DNA of 42,984 nt from Deltaproteobacteria bacterium (GCA_020346465.1 CP070783.1:1848773-1891756); one strand, 5' to 3'; positions 1 through 8,396 are shown, numbered from the stretch's first letter. Notes: generated by a model not told the origin, from the sequence alone. Numbers and translations are program-made.

Positions 1-248
1 GCCCCGGCCAGAATCTCGACGTTCTCGTCGACCGGGGGGCCGGCGGGGACCATGAGCCAGACCACCCGGGGGGGAGACAGCTTCGTGACCGCATCGGCGA
101 CCGACGCGGCCGGGAGGGCCCCCTCGCGGGCGGCCTCCTTCACCGCTTTTCTCGACCGGTCGGCAGCAACGACCTCGTGCCCGCCGCGCAGAAGGCGGCG
201 GGTCATGTTCAGACCCATCTTCCCGAGGCCCACCATTGCGATCCGCAT
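1..248 (-). CDS. gnd: 6-phosphogluconate dehydrogenase, N-terminal part (runs off the left edge)
   Basis: Oxidative decarboxylation of 6-phosphogluconate to ribulose-5-phosphate, yielding NAD(P)H (family knowledge). The 82 visible codons begin at ATG 248 and read MRIAMVGLGKMG, a Rossmann dinucleotide loop GxGxMG at residues 7-12. The text then gives NMTRRLLRGGHEVVAADRS and later VVWLMVPAG, both typical of the N-terminal NAD(P)-binding domain of this family. The gene is last in a minus-strand run tkt-tal-gnd and begins 41 bases after the tal stop. A purine-rich GGAAGGAGGAGACG stretch precedes the ATG and holds the ribosome site. The remainder, including the substrate-binding helical domain, lies outside the window, so the exact subfamily (GndA or the shorter YqeC-like type) cannot be settled. 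A related beta-hydroxyacid dehydrogenase is the main alternative, but the pentose-phosphate context favours Gnd. Confidence 0.85.
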   Translation of the reverse strand, partial: MRIAMVGLGKMGLNMTRRLLRGGHEVVAADRSRKAVKEAAREGALPAASVADAVTKLSPPRVVWLMVPAGPPVDENVEILAG

Positions 249-289
249 CGTCTCCTCCTTCCCGTTGCCGTATCCGTGGAACGGAGGAT

Positions 290-1426
290 TCAGTCCACCT
301 CCGCCTCGGAGAGTTTTCTCTCGATCGTCGCGAGGAGCTGGCGGTAGGAGTCGGTGAAGCTCTGCACGCCGTCCCGGACCAGCTTCTCGCACACCTCCTC
401 GATCCCGATGTCCAGAAGGCCGAGAGTGTCGAGAACCTCCCTTGCCTCCTTCTCCTTCCCGGAGAGGGTGTCAGCGACCTTCCCGTGGTCGCGGAAGGCG
501 TCGATCGTGGGGAGGGGCATCGTGTTGACGGTGTTTCGGCCGATCAGTTCATCGACGTAGAGCACGTCCGAGTATTTCGGGTTCTTCGTCCCCGTGCTCG
601 CCCACAACGGGCGCTGCACCCGGGCACCCCTCGACGCGAGCTCTTTCCACCGCGGGGTGGAGAAGATCTCCCCGAACCGCGCGTATGCCAGCTGCGCGTT
701 GGCCACCGCCACCTTCCCCTTGAGGGAGATCGCCGTCTCCGCCTTGGGGGACCCCGGCCACCGGGGGATCACCTCGTCGAGCAGGCGGTCCACCGCCGTG
801 TCCACCCGCGAAACGAAGAAGGAGGCCACCGAGGCGACGCGGTGCGGGCTCTTTCCCGAAGCGGCCAGCCGCTCCACCCCGCGAATATACGCCTTCGCCA
901 CCTCCTCGTACCGCTGCACGGAAAAGATGAGCGTCACGTTCACCGGGATCCCCCGCGCGATCGTCTCCTCGATCGCGGGCAGACCCTCCCGGGTGCCGGG
1001 GATCTTGATGAGGACGTTCGGGCGGGAGACCGCCCGGAACAGCTCCTCCGCCCTCCCGATCGTCCCTTCCGTGTCGTACGCCAGGTCCGGATCGACCTCG
1101 AGGGAGACGTAGCCGTCCGCCCCCGACGTGGTGTCATGGACGGGCCGCAGCACGTCGGCAGCCTGCCGGATGTCCTCCGTCACGATCTCCTTGTACGCCT
1201 CCATCACGCCGGCGCTCCGGCCTGCAAGCTCCCGGATCTGTCTGTCGTATTCCCGGCCCCCGGAGATCGCCTTCTCGAAGATCGTCGGGTTGGAGGTGAC
1301 CCCCGTGATCCCGTCTTCGGAAACCAGGCGCAACAGCCCTCCCGACAGGAGCAATCCCCGCTCGATGAAGTCCAGCCACGGGCTCTGGCCGAACCTCCCC
1401 AGGTCCACGAGAGGATTCGCCGCCAT
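290..1426 (-). CDS. tal: transaldolase
   Basis: Cytosolic enzyme of the non-oxidative pentose phosphate pathway; transfers a dihydroxyacetone unit from sedoheptulose-7-phosphate to glyceraldehyde-3-phosphate. The protein is 378 residues, the length of the actinobacterial/cyanobacterial-type transaldolases rather than the short ~215-residue form. Visible motifs are TSNPTIF at 44-50 near the N-terminus and NVLIKIPGT around 137-145, in which K141 is the expected Schiff-base lysine. The frame is open far upstream, but ATG 1426 is preceded by AAGGAGG with good spacing, and translation from it begins MAANPLVDLGRFGQSPWLD as in homologues. It lies 16 bases after the tkt stop and 41 bases before gnd, so the three are probably cotranscribed. 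No truncation or missing residue seen. Confidence 0.95.
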   Translation of the reverse strand: MAANPLVDLGRFGQSPWLDFIERGLLLSGGLLRLVSEDGITGVTSNPTIFEKAISGGREYDRQIRELAGRSAGVMEAYKEIVTEDIRQAADVLRPVHDTTSGADGYVSLEVDPDLAYDTEGTIGRAEELFRAVSRPNVLIKIPGTREGLPAIEETIARGIPVNVTLIFSVQRYEEVAKAYIRGVERLAASGKSPHRVASVASFFVSRVDTAVDRLLDEVIPRWPGSPKAETAISLKGKVAVANAQLAYARFGEIFSTPRWKELASRGARVQRPLWASTGTKNPKYSDVLYVDELIGRNTVNTMPLPTIDAFRDHGKVADTLSGKEKEAREVLDTLGLLDIGIEEVCEKLVRDGVQSFTDSYRQLLATIERKLSEAEVD

Positions 1427-1442
1427 GCAGCCTCCTTTCCTT

Positions 1443-3461
1443 CTAGGTGTTTCCGGGCAACCCCTTCGCGCGGGCCGCGACGTTCTCCGCGGTGATCCCC
1501 AGCTCCCGGAAGATGCGTCCGGCGGGCGCCGAGGCGCCGAAGCGGTCGATGCCCACGCACGCGCCGCCGTCGCCCACATACCGCTCCCACCCGAACGTCG
1601 ACGCCGCCTCCACCGAGACCCTCGCCCGCACGGACGGGGGGAGCACGAAACGCCGGTACTCCGCGGGCTGCTCCTCGAACCGTTCCCTGCAGAGGAAGCT
1701 GACCACCCGGGTGGACATCCCTTCCGACTCGAGAAGGCCCGCGGCCTCGAGGGCCACATGCACCTCCGAGCCGGAGGCCAGAAGAATCACGGCCGGGCTC
1801 CCCTTCCCCCCTTCCTTGAGGATGTACGCGCCTCGGTAGACGTTCCCTTCCCTGCCCACATTCTCCGGGGGAAGAACCGGGACGTTCTGGCGGGTGAGCG
1901 CAATCGCCGAGGGCCCTGCGGTCCGCTCCATCGCCATCCTCCATGCCGCGGCCGTCTCATTGGCGTCGGCGGGCCGGAATACGTGCAGGTTCGGGATCGC
2001 CCGAAGCGACGGCAGCTGCTCGACCGGCTGGTGGGTGGGGCCGTCCTCGCCCAGTCCCACCGAATCGTGCGTGAAGACGTAGATCACGCGCAAGCCGGTC
2101 AGGGCAGCCAGGCGGATGGAGGGACGCATGTAGTCGGAGAAGACCAGAAACGTGGCGCCGTACGGGATGATCCCGCCGTGGCGCGACATCCCCGTGAGGA
2201 TCGCCCCCATCCCGTGCTCGCGCACGCCGAAGTGGACGTTCCTCCCCCCCGGGGGGGCGTCCGGAAGGAATGCCCCGCCGCCCTCGATCAGCGTTTCCGT
2301 GGAGGGGGCGAGGTCCGCCGACCCCCCGGCCAGTTCGGGGATTCTCCTGGCGATTGCATTGATCACCTTCCCCGAGGCCTTCCGGGTCGCCATCGGGCCG
2401 GACCCGGGGGAGAAGGAGGGAAGGTCGCTTTCCCACCCCTCCGGGAGATCCCCCCACATGACCCTCTCCCACTCCAAGGCAAGATCCGGGTACCCCTTCC
2501 CGTACTCCACCACCTTCAGACGCCACTCGCGCTCCGCCGCCTCCCCCCGGGGCACCGCCTCCCGGAAGTGCGCCAGGACGTCGTCGGGAACGAAAAAGTC
2601 CGGCTCCTTCGGCCAGCCGAGCGCCTCCTTGGCGAGCGCCACCTCCTTCTCCCCGAGAGGCGATCCGTGGGCGTCCGCCGTGCCCTGCTTGTTCGGACTG
2701 CCGAAGGCGATCGTCGTCCGGACGATCACGAGCGTCGGGCGCTCCGCTTCCGAAAAGGCCGCCTCGACCGCCCGGGAGATCCCCTCGAGGTCGGTGTTCC
2801 CGTCGGCGACCGTCAGGACGTTCCACCCGTAGGCGCGGAAGCGGGCCGCGACGTCCTCGCGGAACGCCAGGTCGGTCGACCCCTCGATCGTGATCCGGTT
2901 GTCGTCGTAGAAGGCGACGAGGTTCCCGAGGCGGTGGAAGCCGGCGAGCGACGCGGCCTCCGAGGCGACACCCTCCATGAGGTCCCCGTCCGAGCACAGC
3001 GCCACGATCCGGTGGGACACGATCTCGTGCCCCGGCCGGTTGAACCGGTGCGCCAGCATCCGGGAGGCCATCGCCATCCCCACGGCGTTTCCGATCCCCT
3101 GCCCGAGCGGCCCGGTCGTCACCTCGACGCCGGGAGTGTGCCCGGCCTCCGGGTGCCCGGGCGTCTTGCTCCCCCACTGGCGGAAGGCCTTGATCTCCTC
3201 CAGGGAAAGGTCGAACCCGGTGAGGTACAGCAGGGAGTACAGGAGCATCGAGGCGTGCCCGCAGGAGAGGACGAACCGGTCCCTGCCGGGCCAGTCCGGG
3301 TTCTTCGGGTTATACCGCAGGGCTTTCGTCCAGAGAAGGTACGTCAGGGGGGCAAGCGCCATGGGGGTGCCGGGATGGCCGGATTTCGCCTTCTGCACTC
3401 CGTCCACGGAGAGAAACCGGATGGCGTTGATCGAACGCCAGACGAGAGAACCGTTATCCAC
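1443..3461 (-). CDS. tkt: transketolase
   Basis: Thiamine-diphosphate enzyme that moves two-carbon ketol units between sugar phosphates. The 672-residue product matches usual bacterial length. Seen in order: the SGHPG segment at 27-31 (H29), the ThDP/metal motif SDGD at 157-160 closing at N188 (DDN), GSADLAPST at the start of the pyrimidine-binding domain, and FGVREHGM near the ThDP glutamate. The frame extends upstream without an ATG that fits the family. The chosen start is GTG 3461 (first residues MDNGSLVWRSINAIRFL), which has AGGGGG seven bases upstream, and the sequence before it looks non-coding. It is first in the tkt-tal-gnd run, giving the cell a linked set for interconverting pentoses and hexoses. 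Confidence 0.95.
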   Translation of the reverse strand: MDNGSLVWRSINAIRFLSVDGVQKAKSGHPGTPMALAPLTYLLWTKALRYNPKNPDWPGRDRFVLSCGHASMLLYSLLYLTGFDLSLEEIKAFRQWGSKTPGHPEAGHTPGVEVTTGPLGQGIGNAVGMAMASRMLAHRFNRPGHEIVSHRIVALCSDGDLMEGVASEAASLAGFHRLGNLVAFYDDNRITIEGSTDLAFREDVAARFRAYGWNVLTVADGNTDLEGISRAVEAAFSEAERPTLVIVRTTIAFGSPNKQGTADAHGSPLGEKEVALAKEALGWPKEPDFFVPDDVLAHFREAVPRGEAAEREWRLKVVEYGKGYPDLALEWERVMWGDLPEGWESDLPSFSPGSGPMATRKASGKVINAIARRIPELAGGSADLAPSTETLIEGGGAFLPDAPPGGRNVHFGVREHGMGAILTGMSRHGGIIPYGATFLVFSDYMRPSIRLAALTGLRVIYVFTHDSVGLGEDGPTHQPVEQLPSLRAIPNLHVFRPADANETAAAWRMAMERTAGPSAIALTRQNVPVLPPENVGREGNVYRGAYILKEGGKGSPAVILLASGSEVHVALEAAGLLESEGMSTRVVSFLCRERFEEQPAEYRRFVLPPSVRARVSVEAASTFGWERYVGDGGACVGIDRFGASAPAGRIFRELGITAENVAARAKGLPGNT

Positions 3462-3709
3462 GTGAATGCCCCCTGGTGGTTTTTGAAACGGGTTCCGCGC
3501 CGCTCCCCGGAAACGCCGCTGCGGGGAACGTGCCCCCATCTTATCACCGACCTTCCACGGGATATCTACCCCCTTTCTCGCTTCCCCCCTTCCTCTTGTC
3601 CCGGCGGGAGGGGAAAGGACGGCGGGATCCGGAGACCCCGAGGCGAAGACACGCCCCGGCAAGTCGTGAGAGAATACCTTTCCGGGATCTCGGTAATCCG
3701 GGAGGCGGG

Positions 3710-3970
3710 ATGAAGGTCCGGGTCGTCTGCTACGAGGGGTACCGCGCGGAAGAAACGCCGCGCTCCTTCACCATCGGGTACCGCCGTCTCGAAGTCACCT
3801 CCGTGCTCGACCGGTGGCGGGGGCAGGACCACGAATACGTGAAACTGACCGCCTCGGACGGGAACCGGTACATCCTCCGGTACGACCGGACCTCGGACGA
3901 ATGGGAGATCATCCTCATGGAGACCCCCGGGTGCCCCCCTTCCTCCGGGGGATACGACGGGCGCTCGTGA
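3710..3970 (+). CDS. small conserved-looking protein of unknown function
   Basis: An 86-residue soluble protein starting at ATG 3710 with GGAGGCGGG directly upstream. It begins MKVRVVCYEGYRAEETP and contains alternating hydrophobic and charged residues (VTSVLDRW, DHEYVKLTASDGNRYILRYDR, DEWEIILME), suggesting a small all-beta fold. There are no membrane segments, signal peptide or CxxC motifs. It stands alone, divergent from tkt and convergent with the peroxiredoxin-like gene, and a GC-rich hairpin follows its stop. I do not recognise a named family. The good ribosome site and a composition unlike the shadow frames are the reasons for calling it real. Confidence 0.65.
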   Translation: MKVRVVCYEGYRAEETPRSFTIGYRRLEVTSVLDRWRGQDHEYVKLTASDGNRYILRYDRTSDEWEIILMETPGCPPSSGGYDGRS

Positions 3971-3981
3971 CGCCGGCGCCG

Positions 3982-4018
3982 CGGCCCGGACCGGATGCCG
4001 GGCCGTGCGGGGTTTGTT
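3982..4018 (+). terminator. probable weak intrinsic terminator after the small unknown gene
   Basis: An 8-bp perfect stem CGGCCCGG/CCGGGCCG (3982-3989 with 3998-4005, 8-base loop) is followed by GGGGTTTGTT on the plus strand. It lies just after the stop of the upstream plus-strand gene. The T tract is interrupted and starts 9 bases past the stem, so it is weaker than the gdhA terminator. Confidence 0.4.
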
Positions 4019-4040
4019 CGTCCGCCTGCCGATCCCCTTC

Positions 4041-4688
4041 CTACGGTCCGCCCCGGATCCCCGAAAGGGCCGCCAGAATCTCCTCGATGTCCATCCGCAC
4101 GGTGTGGTCCGGGTCCGCCACGCCCGCTCGCACCACCCCCTGCCCGTCGAGGACGTAGGTGGCGGGAACGGGAAGCTCCCACCGCCCTTCCCCGTTCCGT
4201 TTGTCGAGGTTGATCCCGAGCTTGTCCCGGTACAACTCCTTGATCTCCGCCGGGACGGCGAACCAGAGGCGGTACTTCTTGAGCACTTCGCTGGTGGCGT
4301 CGCTCAACACGTCGATCGGAATGCCGTGCTTTTCCGCCATCGTCAGGGTGTGGTCGGGCAGTTCAGGGCTTATGGCGATGAGGTCCGCCCCAAGAGACCG
4401 GATTTGCGGTAGTGCCTTGGCCAGAGCTGCCAGCTCCAGGTTGCAATACGGTCACCACTCGCCGCGGTAGAATGACAGGACGACCGGCCCGGCGGCCAGC
4501 CGGTCGGCGAGACGGACCTCCTTGCCCACCTGGTTGGGAAGGAGGAAATCGGGAGCCCGTTCTCCCACCGAAAGGCCCGCGGCCCCCGAGGCCCTGATGC
4601 TCTCCCTCCCCCGCTTCATCGTCTCGACGACCTCCGGCGGAAACTGCCTCCCTGCCTTGAACTGCGCGATCTGTTCACTCAGTCTCAT
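4041..4688 (-). CDS. peroxiredoxin-like selenoprotein (UGA at the peroxidatic cysteine, read as Sec79)
   Basis: AhpC/TSA thioredoxin-fold protein of the peroxiredoxin-like family, expected to reduce peroxides or disulfides in the cytosol. The frame runs from ATG 4688 (GGGGGAGG upstream) through MRLSEQIAQFKAG, ERAPDFLLPNQVG and VVLSFYRGEW to an in-frame UGA at 4454-4452. It then continues without another stop as PYCNLELAAL, LGADLIAISPE, GRWELPVPATYVLDGQGVVR to TAG 4041-4043. Family members carry the segment FYRGxWCPYCNLEL, so the UGA sits exactly where the peroxidatic Cys belongs; the partner C82 is present (U79-P-Y-C82). With Sec the product is 215 residues, full family length. A hairpin with bacterial SECIS geometry follows the UGA. 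A gene caller would split this into 78- and ~99-residue pieces. A nonsense mutation is the alternative, but intact downstream sequence and the hairpin argue against it. Divergent from acnA. Confidence 0.9.
4421..4439 (-). promoter_or_regulatory. candidate bacterial SECIS hairpin of the peroxiredoxin-like gene
   Basis: Read on the minus strand, twelve bases after the UGA, CTGGAGCT (4439-4432) pairs with AGCTCTGG (4428-4421) through six Watson-Crick pairs and two G-U wobbles, closing a GGC loop (4431-4429). The loop begins 20 nt after the UGA with G in its first two positions. This fits the described bacterial SECIS rule (short apical loop about 16-37 nt after UGA, G in the first two loop bases). 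Binding by SelB is inferred. Confidence 0.7.
4452..4454 (-). other. UGA codon predicted to be decoded as selenocysteine (Sec79)
   Basis: In-frame TGA within the peroxiredoxin-like gene, at the position of the peroxidatic cysteine: W-UGA-P-Y-C. Reading continues in the same frame for 136 sense codons of family-typical sequence. Confidence 0.87.
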
Positions 4689-4823
4689 CGGCCTCCCCCT
4701 TCCTGCGTTTTTTCCTTCCGGCACAGATGCGATGCCGGAAAGGAACCGGCGATTCCCCCTCTCCGCGAAGGGTTCGCCCCTCCCCTCGAGAGTGTTTTCC
4801 CCGGGGGAAGGGAAGCGCCGTCC

Positions 4824-4844
4824 GTGATACCATTTTTATATCAC
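4824..4844. promoter_or_regulatory. inverted repeat in the acnA / peroxiredoxin divergent promoter region
   Basis: GTGATA-N9-TATCAC is a perfect 6-bp inverted repeat with an A/T-rich centre, ending 18 bases before the acnA start. It lies in the only AT-rich part of the 174-base divergent intergenic region. It could be an operator for a dimeric regulator overlapping the acnA promoter; no specific regulator is recognised. Confidence 0.4.
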
Positions 4845-4862
4845 CGACACGCGGAGGGGGTC

Positions 4863-7649
4863 ATGGGAAAGCGGACCGCCGACAGCTTCGGTTCCAAAGG
4901 GAGAAAGACCGTCGGGAAACGTACCTACGAGATCTTCCGCCTCGACGCGCTCGAGAAACGGGGCGTGGGGAAGATCTCCCGCCTGCCCCTGTCCCTCAAG
5001 GTGCTCCTGGAAAACCTGCTCCGCCACGAGGACGGCACGTCGGTCCGTCCCGAGGAGATCGAGGCCCTGGCCCGCTGGGAGCCCGGGGGGACGGAGGAGA
5101 GGGAGATCGCGTTCCGTCCCGCCCGCGTACTGCTCCAGGACTTCACCGGGGTGCCGGCGCTGGTCGACCTCGCCGCCATGCGCGACGCCGCCCGACAGAT
5201 GGGGAGCGACCCCGGAACGATCAACCCGCTGATGCCCGCGGACCTGATCATCGACCATTCGGTCCAGGTGGACCGGTTCGGATCGGCGCAATCGTTCGGG
5301 GCGAACGTCGCCCGCGAGATGGAGCGGAACGGCGAGCGGTACGCCTTCCTGCGGTGGGGGCAGGAAGCGTTCCGGAACCTGCGGGTGGTCCCCCCGGGGA
5401 CCGGCATCTGCCACCAGGTCAATCTCGAGCACCTCGCTCCCGTCGTCTTCCGGAAAAGAACCGGCCGGGTCACGCAGGCGTACCCCGACACCCTCGTCGG
5501 CACCGACTCCCACACCCCCATGATCAACGGCCTGGGGGTCGTCGGATGGGGCGTGGGGGGGATCGAGGCGGAGGCCGCGCTCCTCGGCCAGCCGGTCTCC
5601 ATGCTGATTCCGCCCGTGGTGGGATTCCGCCTCTCCGGGCGGCTTCCCGCCGGCGCAACGGCGACCGACCTCGTCCTGACCGTCACCCAGATGCTGCGGG
5701 CAAAGGGGGTCGTGGGAACGTTCGTCGAGTTCTACGGCCCGGGGCTCTCCTCTCTCCCGGTGCCGGACCGGGCGACGATCTCCAACATGTCCCCCGAGTA
5801 CGGCGCCACCGTCGGGTTCTTCCCCGTCGACCGGGAGACGCTCTCCTACCTCCTGTTTACCGGCAGGAGCCGGGAGCAGGTCGCTCTCGTGGAGCAGTAT
5901 TGCCGGGCGCAGGGCCTGTTCCGCACGGACGGATCCCCCGACCCGCAATTTTCGGACACCCTCTCCCTCGACCTGTCCTCCGTCGAGCCGTGCCTGGCCG
6001 GGCCGAAGCGGCCGCAGGACCGCGTGCTCCTGAGGGAAGCGAGGATTTCGTTCTCCCGGTCCCTCATCGACTGGGGGAGGGAGCCGAAGACGACCCCCAC
6101 GCCCGAATACGAACGATGGCACGCGGAAGGGGGGCGCCCGTCGGAGGAACCGGACACAACCCCGCCCGAGGGATCGGGAGAGGAGGGGATGCCGGTTACC
6201 CTGGGAAGGACTTCGTTCCGGCTGTACGACGGGTCGGTGGTGATCGCCGCGATCACCAGCTGCACGAACACCTCCAACCCCGCCGTGATGATCGGGGCGG
6301 GGCTGCTCGCCAGGAAGGCGGTCGAGCGGGGGCTGGACAAGAAGCCGTGGGTCAAGACAAGCCTTGCCCCCGGGTCCAAAGTGGTCAGCCTGTACCTGGC
6401 CAGGGCCGGGCTCACCCCCTATCTCGAGGCGCTGGGATTCCACCTGGTCGGGTACGGGTGCACCACCTGCATCGGCAACTCGGGGCCCCTTCCCGGGGCG
6501 ATCGCCGACGGGATCCGCCGGGGGGATCTGGTCGCCGTGTCCGTCCTGTCGGGGAACCGCAACTTCGAGGGGCGTATCCACCCGTTGTGCCGGGCAAACT
6601 ATCTCGCCTCCCCCCCTCTCGTCGTCGCGTACGCCCTCGCCGGGAACATGGACATCGACCTGTACAAGGAGCCCGTGGGGTTCGACCCCAACGGCGTGCC
6701 GGTCATGCTCCGCGACATCTGGCCGACGCCGGAGGAGATCGCGGAAGCGGTAAGGTCCTCCATCGGGGCGGAGATGTTCCGGAAAGAGTACGCCGCGGTG
6801 TTCGAAGGGGACGAGGCGTGGAAGGCCTTTCCCGTCCCGAAAGAGAAGTGCTTCGCGTGGGATCCCTCCTCGACCTACGTCAAGCACCCTCCCTTCTTTA
6901 CCGACCTCCCTCTCAAGCCGGCGCCCCCGGGGGATCTGCGGGGCCTGCGGGCCCTCGCCGTGCTGGGGGACTCGGTGACCACCGACCACATCTCCCCGGC
7001 GGGAGACATCCCGGCGGACAGCCCGGCGGGGAAGTACCTCCTCGTGCACGGGATCGCGAAGGAGGAGTTCAACTCCTACGGGAGCCGGCGGGGGAACCAC
7101 GAGGTCATGATGCGCGGCACGTTCGCCAACATCCGCCTGCGCAACCTGCTCGTCCCCGGCACGGAAGGGGGCTGGACGGCCCACCTGCCGGGCGCGGAGC
7201 AGATGACGATCTACGACGCGGCGATGCGGTACGCGGAGGAGGGCGTCCCCCTCCTCGTCATCGCGGGAAAGGAGTACGGCTCCGGATCCTCCCGGGACTG
7301 GGCCGCCAAGGGGCCGAAGCTTCTCGGGGTGAAGGCGGTGCTGGCCGAAAGCTTCGAGCGGATCCACCGGAGCAACCTCGTCGGGATGGGGATCCTCCCC
7401 CTGCAGATCGGGGACGGGGAAAGCCGGGAATCATTGGGGCTCACCGGGAAGGAGACGTTCACGATCGAGGGGATTGCCGCCGGAATCTCTCCGGGGAAAC
7501 GTCTGGCCGTGCGGGCCTCCCTGGACGGGACCGAGAAGACATTCCCCGCGATCGTGCGGGTCGACACGCCGGAGGAGGTCCGGTACTACGACAACGGGGG
7601 GATCCTTCCGTACGTCCTGCGGCGGCTCGCGAGGCGCAAGGCGAGGTGA
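4863..7649 (+). CDS. acnA: aconitate hydratase (AcnA type)
   Basis: TCA-cycle enzyme interconverting citrate and isocitrate through a [4Fe-4S] cluster. The 928-residue product matches the AcnA/IRP1-like monomeric family. The N-terminal part gives DFTGVPALVDLAAMRDA and a VGTDSHTPMINGLGVVGWGVGGIEAE segment typical of the active site. The three cluster ligands are visible: C467 in TSCTNTSNP, and C533 and C536 in GCTTCIGNSGP. The C-terminal swivel domain has GDSVTTDHISPAG and KEYGSGSSRDWAAKG. ATG 4863 was chosen because GGAGGGGG lies just upstream; an upstream in-frame start at 4824 would add a poorly conserved leader and lie within the inverted repeat. It converges with the CBS gene, with only four bases between stops. 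Confidence 0.96.
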   Translation: MGKRTADSFGSKGRKTVGKRTYEIFRLDALEKRGVGKISRLPLSLKVLLENLLRHEDGTSVRPEEIEALARWEPGGTEEREIAFRPARVLLQDFTGVPALVDLAAMRDAARQMGSDPGTINPLMPADLIIDHSVQVDRFGSAQSFGANVAREMERNGERYAFLRWGQEAFRNLRVVPPGTGICHQVNLEHLAPVVFRKRTGRVTQAYPDTLVGTDSHTPMINGLGVVGWGVGGIEAEAALLGQPVSMLIPPVVGFRLSGRLPAGATATDLVLTVTQMLRAKGVVGTFVEFYGPGLSSLPVPDRATISNMSPEYGATVGFFPVDRETLSYLLFTGRSREQVALVEQYCRAQGLFRTDGSPDPQFSDTLSLDLSSVEPCLAGPKRPQDRVLLREARISFSRSLIDWGREPKTTPTPEYERWHAEGGRPSEEPDTTPPEGSGEEGMPVTLGRTSFRLYDGSVVIAAITSCTNTSNPAVMIGAGLLARKAVERGLDKKPWVKTSLAPGSKVVSLYLARAGLTPYLEALGFHLVGYGCTTCIGNSGPLPGAIADGIRRGDLVAVSVLSGNRNFEGRIHPLCRANYLASPPLVVAYALAGNMDIDLYKEPVGFDPNGVPVMLRDIWPTPEEIAEAVRSSIGAEMFRKEYAAVFEGDEAWKAFPVPKEKCFAWDPSSTYVKHPPFFTDLPLKPAPPGDLRGLRALAVLGDSVTTDHISPAGDIPADSPAGKYLLVHGIAKEEFNSYGSRRGNHEVMMRGTFANIRLRNLLVPGTEGGWTAHLPGAEQMTIYDAAMRYAEEGVPLLVIAGKEYGSGSSRDWAAKGPKLLGVKAVLAESFERIHRSNLVGMGILPLQIGDGESRESLGLTGKETFTIEGIAAGISPGKRLAVRASLDGTEKTFPAIVRVDTPEEVRYYDNGGILPYVLRRLARRKAR

Positions 7650-7653
7650 CGCG

Positions 7654-8298
7654 CTAAAGGGAATCGGTGCCGGGCTCCAGGACCTCGAACTTCCTCGCCC
7701 GGAGGGCTCCCCGCACCATCGGCCCGTTCACCGTGTCGAGGCGGAGGAGAACCACCATCCGGTCCGCCCCCTTCGTCTCCGGGGCGATGAGGCAGCTTCT
7801 GAGCGCGACGCCGGTCTCCCGAACGGTATCGACTAGCTCCTCGAACCGGTCGAGGGACCGGGGGAGGACCACCTCGACCCGCAGGCCCACGTCGTCGATG
7901 TCCAGGACGTCGATGAAGGTGTTGATCATGTCGAGCTTCGTGATGATCCCCACCAGCCGGTCGCCGGCGAGCACGGGGAGGGCTCCGAACTTCTTCCGCT
8001 GGATGATGAGGAGCGCGTCCTCCACCGCATCCTCGGGGGTCAGGGACCAGACCTCGGTCTTCATCACTTCCCGCACCTTCCGCGCCTGAAGGTCCGGCTC
8101 CCCGGGACCGGAGGGGCGGTCGCTCGCAAGCGATACGTTCCTCAGGTCGGTATCCGACAGGATCCCGACGAGCTTCCCTCCCTCCACGACGGGAAGGTGG
8201 TTGAACCGGTGCTCCCGCATGATGTCCGCGGCGTGCGTCAGGGGGTCGTCGGGACCGACCGTTTTCGGATTCCTCGTCATCCTCCTGCCTACCAGCAT
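7654..8298 (-). CDS. two-CBS-domain protein with C-terminal ACT-like region (AcuB-like)
   Basis: A 214-residue soluble protein. The first CBS repeat covers about residues 1-60 (VGRRMTRNPKTVGPDDPL, HLPVVEGGKLVGILSDTDL) and the second about 75-135 (VREVMKTEVWSLTPEDAV, ALPVLAGDRLVGIITKLDM). The last ~75 residues (LRVEVVLPRSLDRFEELVDTV and following) resemble an ACT-type ligand-binding fold. CBS pairs usually bind adenine nucleotides and control an enzyme or transporter; AcuB-like proteins have this layout, but the target here is unknown. ATG 8298 has GGGAGG six bases upstream, and a TATAAT box lies just before that. Adjacent to acnA and gdhA but transcribed on its own. Confidence 0.85.
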   Translation of the reverse strand: MLVGRRMTRNPKTVGPDDPLTHAADIMREHRFNHLPVVEGGKLVGILSDTDLRNVSLASDRPSGPGEPDLQARKVREVMKTEVWSLTPEDAVEDALLIIQRKKFGALPVLAGDRLVGIITKLDMINTFIDVLDIDDVGLRVEVVLPRSLDRFEELVDTVRETGVALRSCLIAPETKGADRMVVLLRLDTVNGPMVRGALRARKFEVLEPGTDSL

Positions 8299-8316
8299 GA
8301 CCGACCTCCCGTCCCC

Positions 8317-8322
8317 ATTATA
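8317..8322 (-). promoter_or_regulatory. -10 box of the CBS gene promoter
   Basis: TATAAT on the minus strand (8322-8317), 19 bases upstream of ATG 8298, directly after the gdhA terminator. No good -35 element is seen at 16-18 bases, so strength is uncertain. It implies a leader of about 12 bases carrying the GGGAGG ribosome site. Confidence 0.5.
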
Positions 8323-8359
8323 ATGCCTGCCTTCCCCGATGCATCCAGGAAGAACGTGC

Positions 8360-8396
8360 AAAAAAAAAGGGGCCGCCTCCCGGGAGAGGCGGCCCG
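8360..8396 (-). terminator. intrinsic terminator of gdhA
   Basis: On the minus strand GGGCCGCCTCTCCCGGGAGGCGGCCC forms a long GC stem followed by an unbroken run of T residues (the nine A residues at 8360-8368 of the plus strand). It begins about 29 bases after the gdhA stop. It is the clearest rho-independent terminator in the window. Confidence 0.92.

Noticed and set aside
1128-3713. 861-residue open frame antisense to tkt
   Set aside because: Low-complexity Arg/Pro/Gly-rich translation opposite a well-supported transketolase.
4452-4454. Peroxiredoxin UGA as a simple nonsense mutation or sequencing error
   Set aside because: UGA is exactly at the reactive Cys, the downstream frame is intact, and a SECIS-like hairpin follows; a second gene shows the same pattern. 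Reads would still be worth checking.
4836-7367. 843-residue open frame antisense to acnA
   Set aside because: Shadow of the aconitase frame in GC-rich DNA; no motif or ribosome site.
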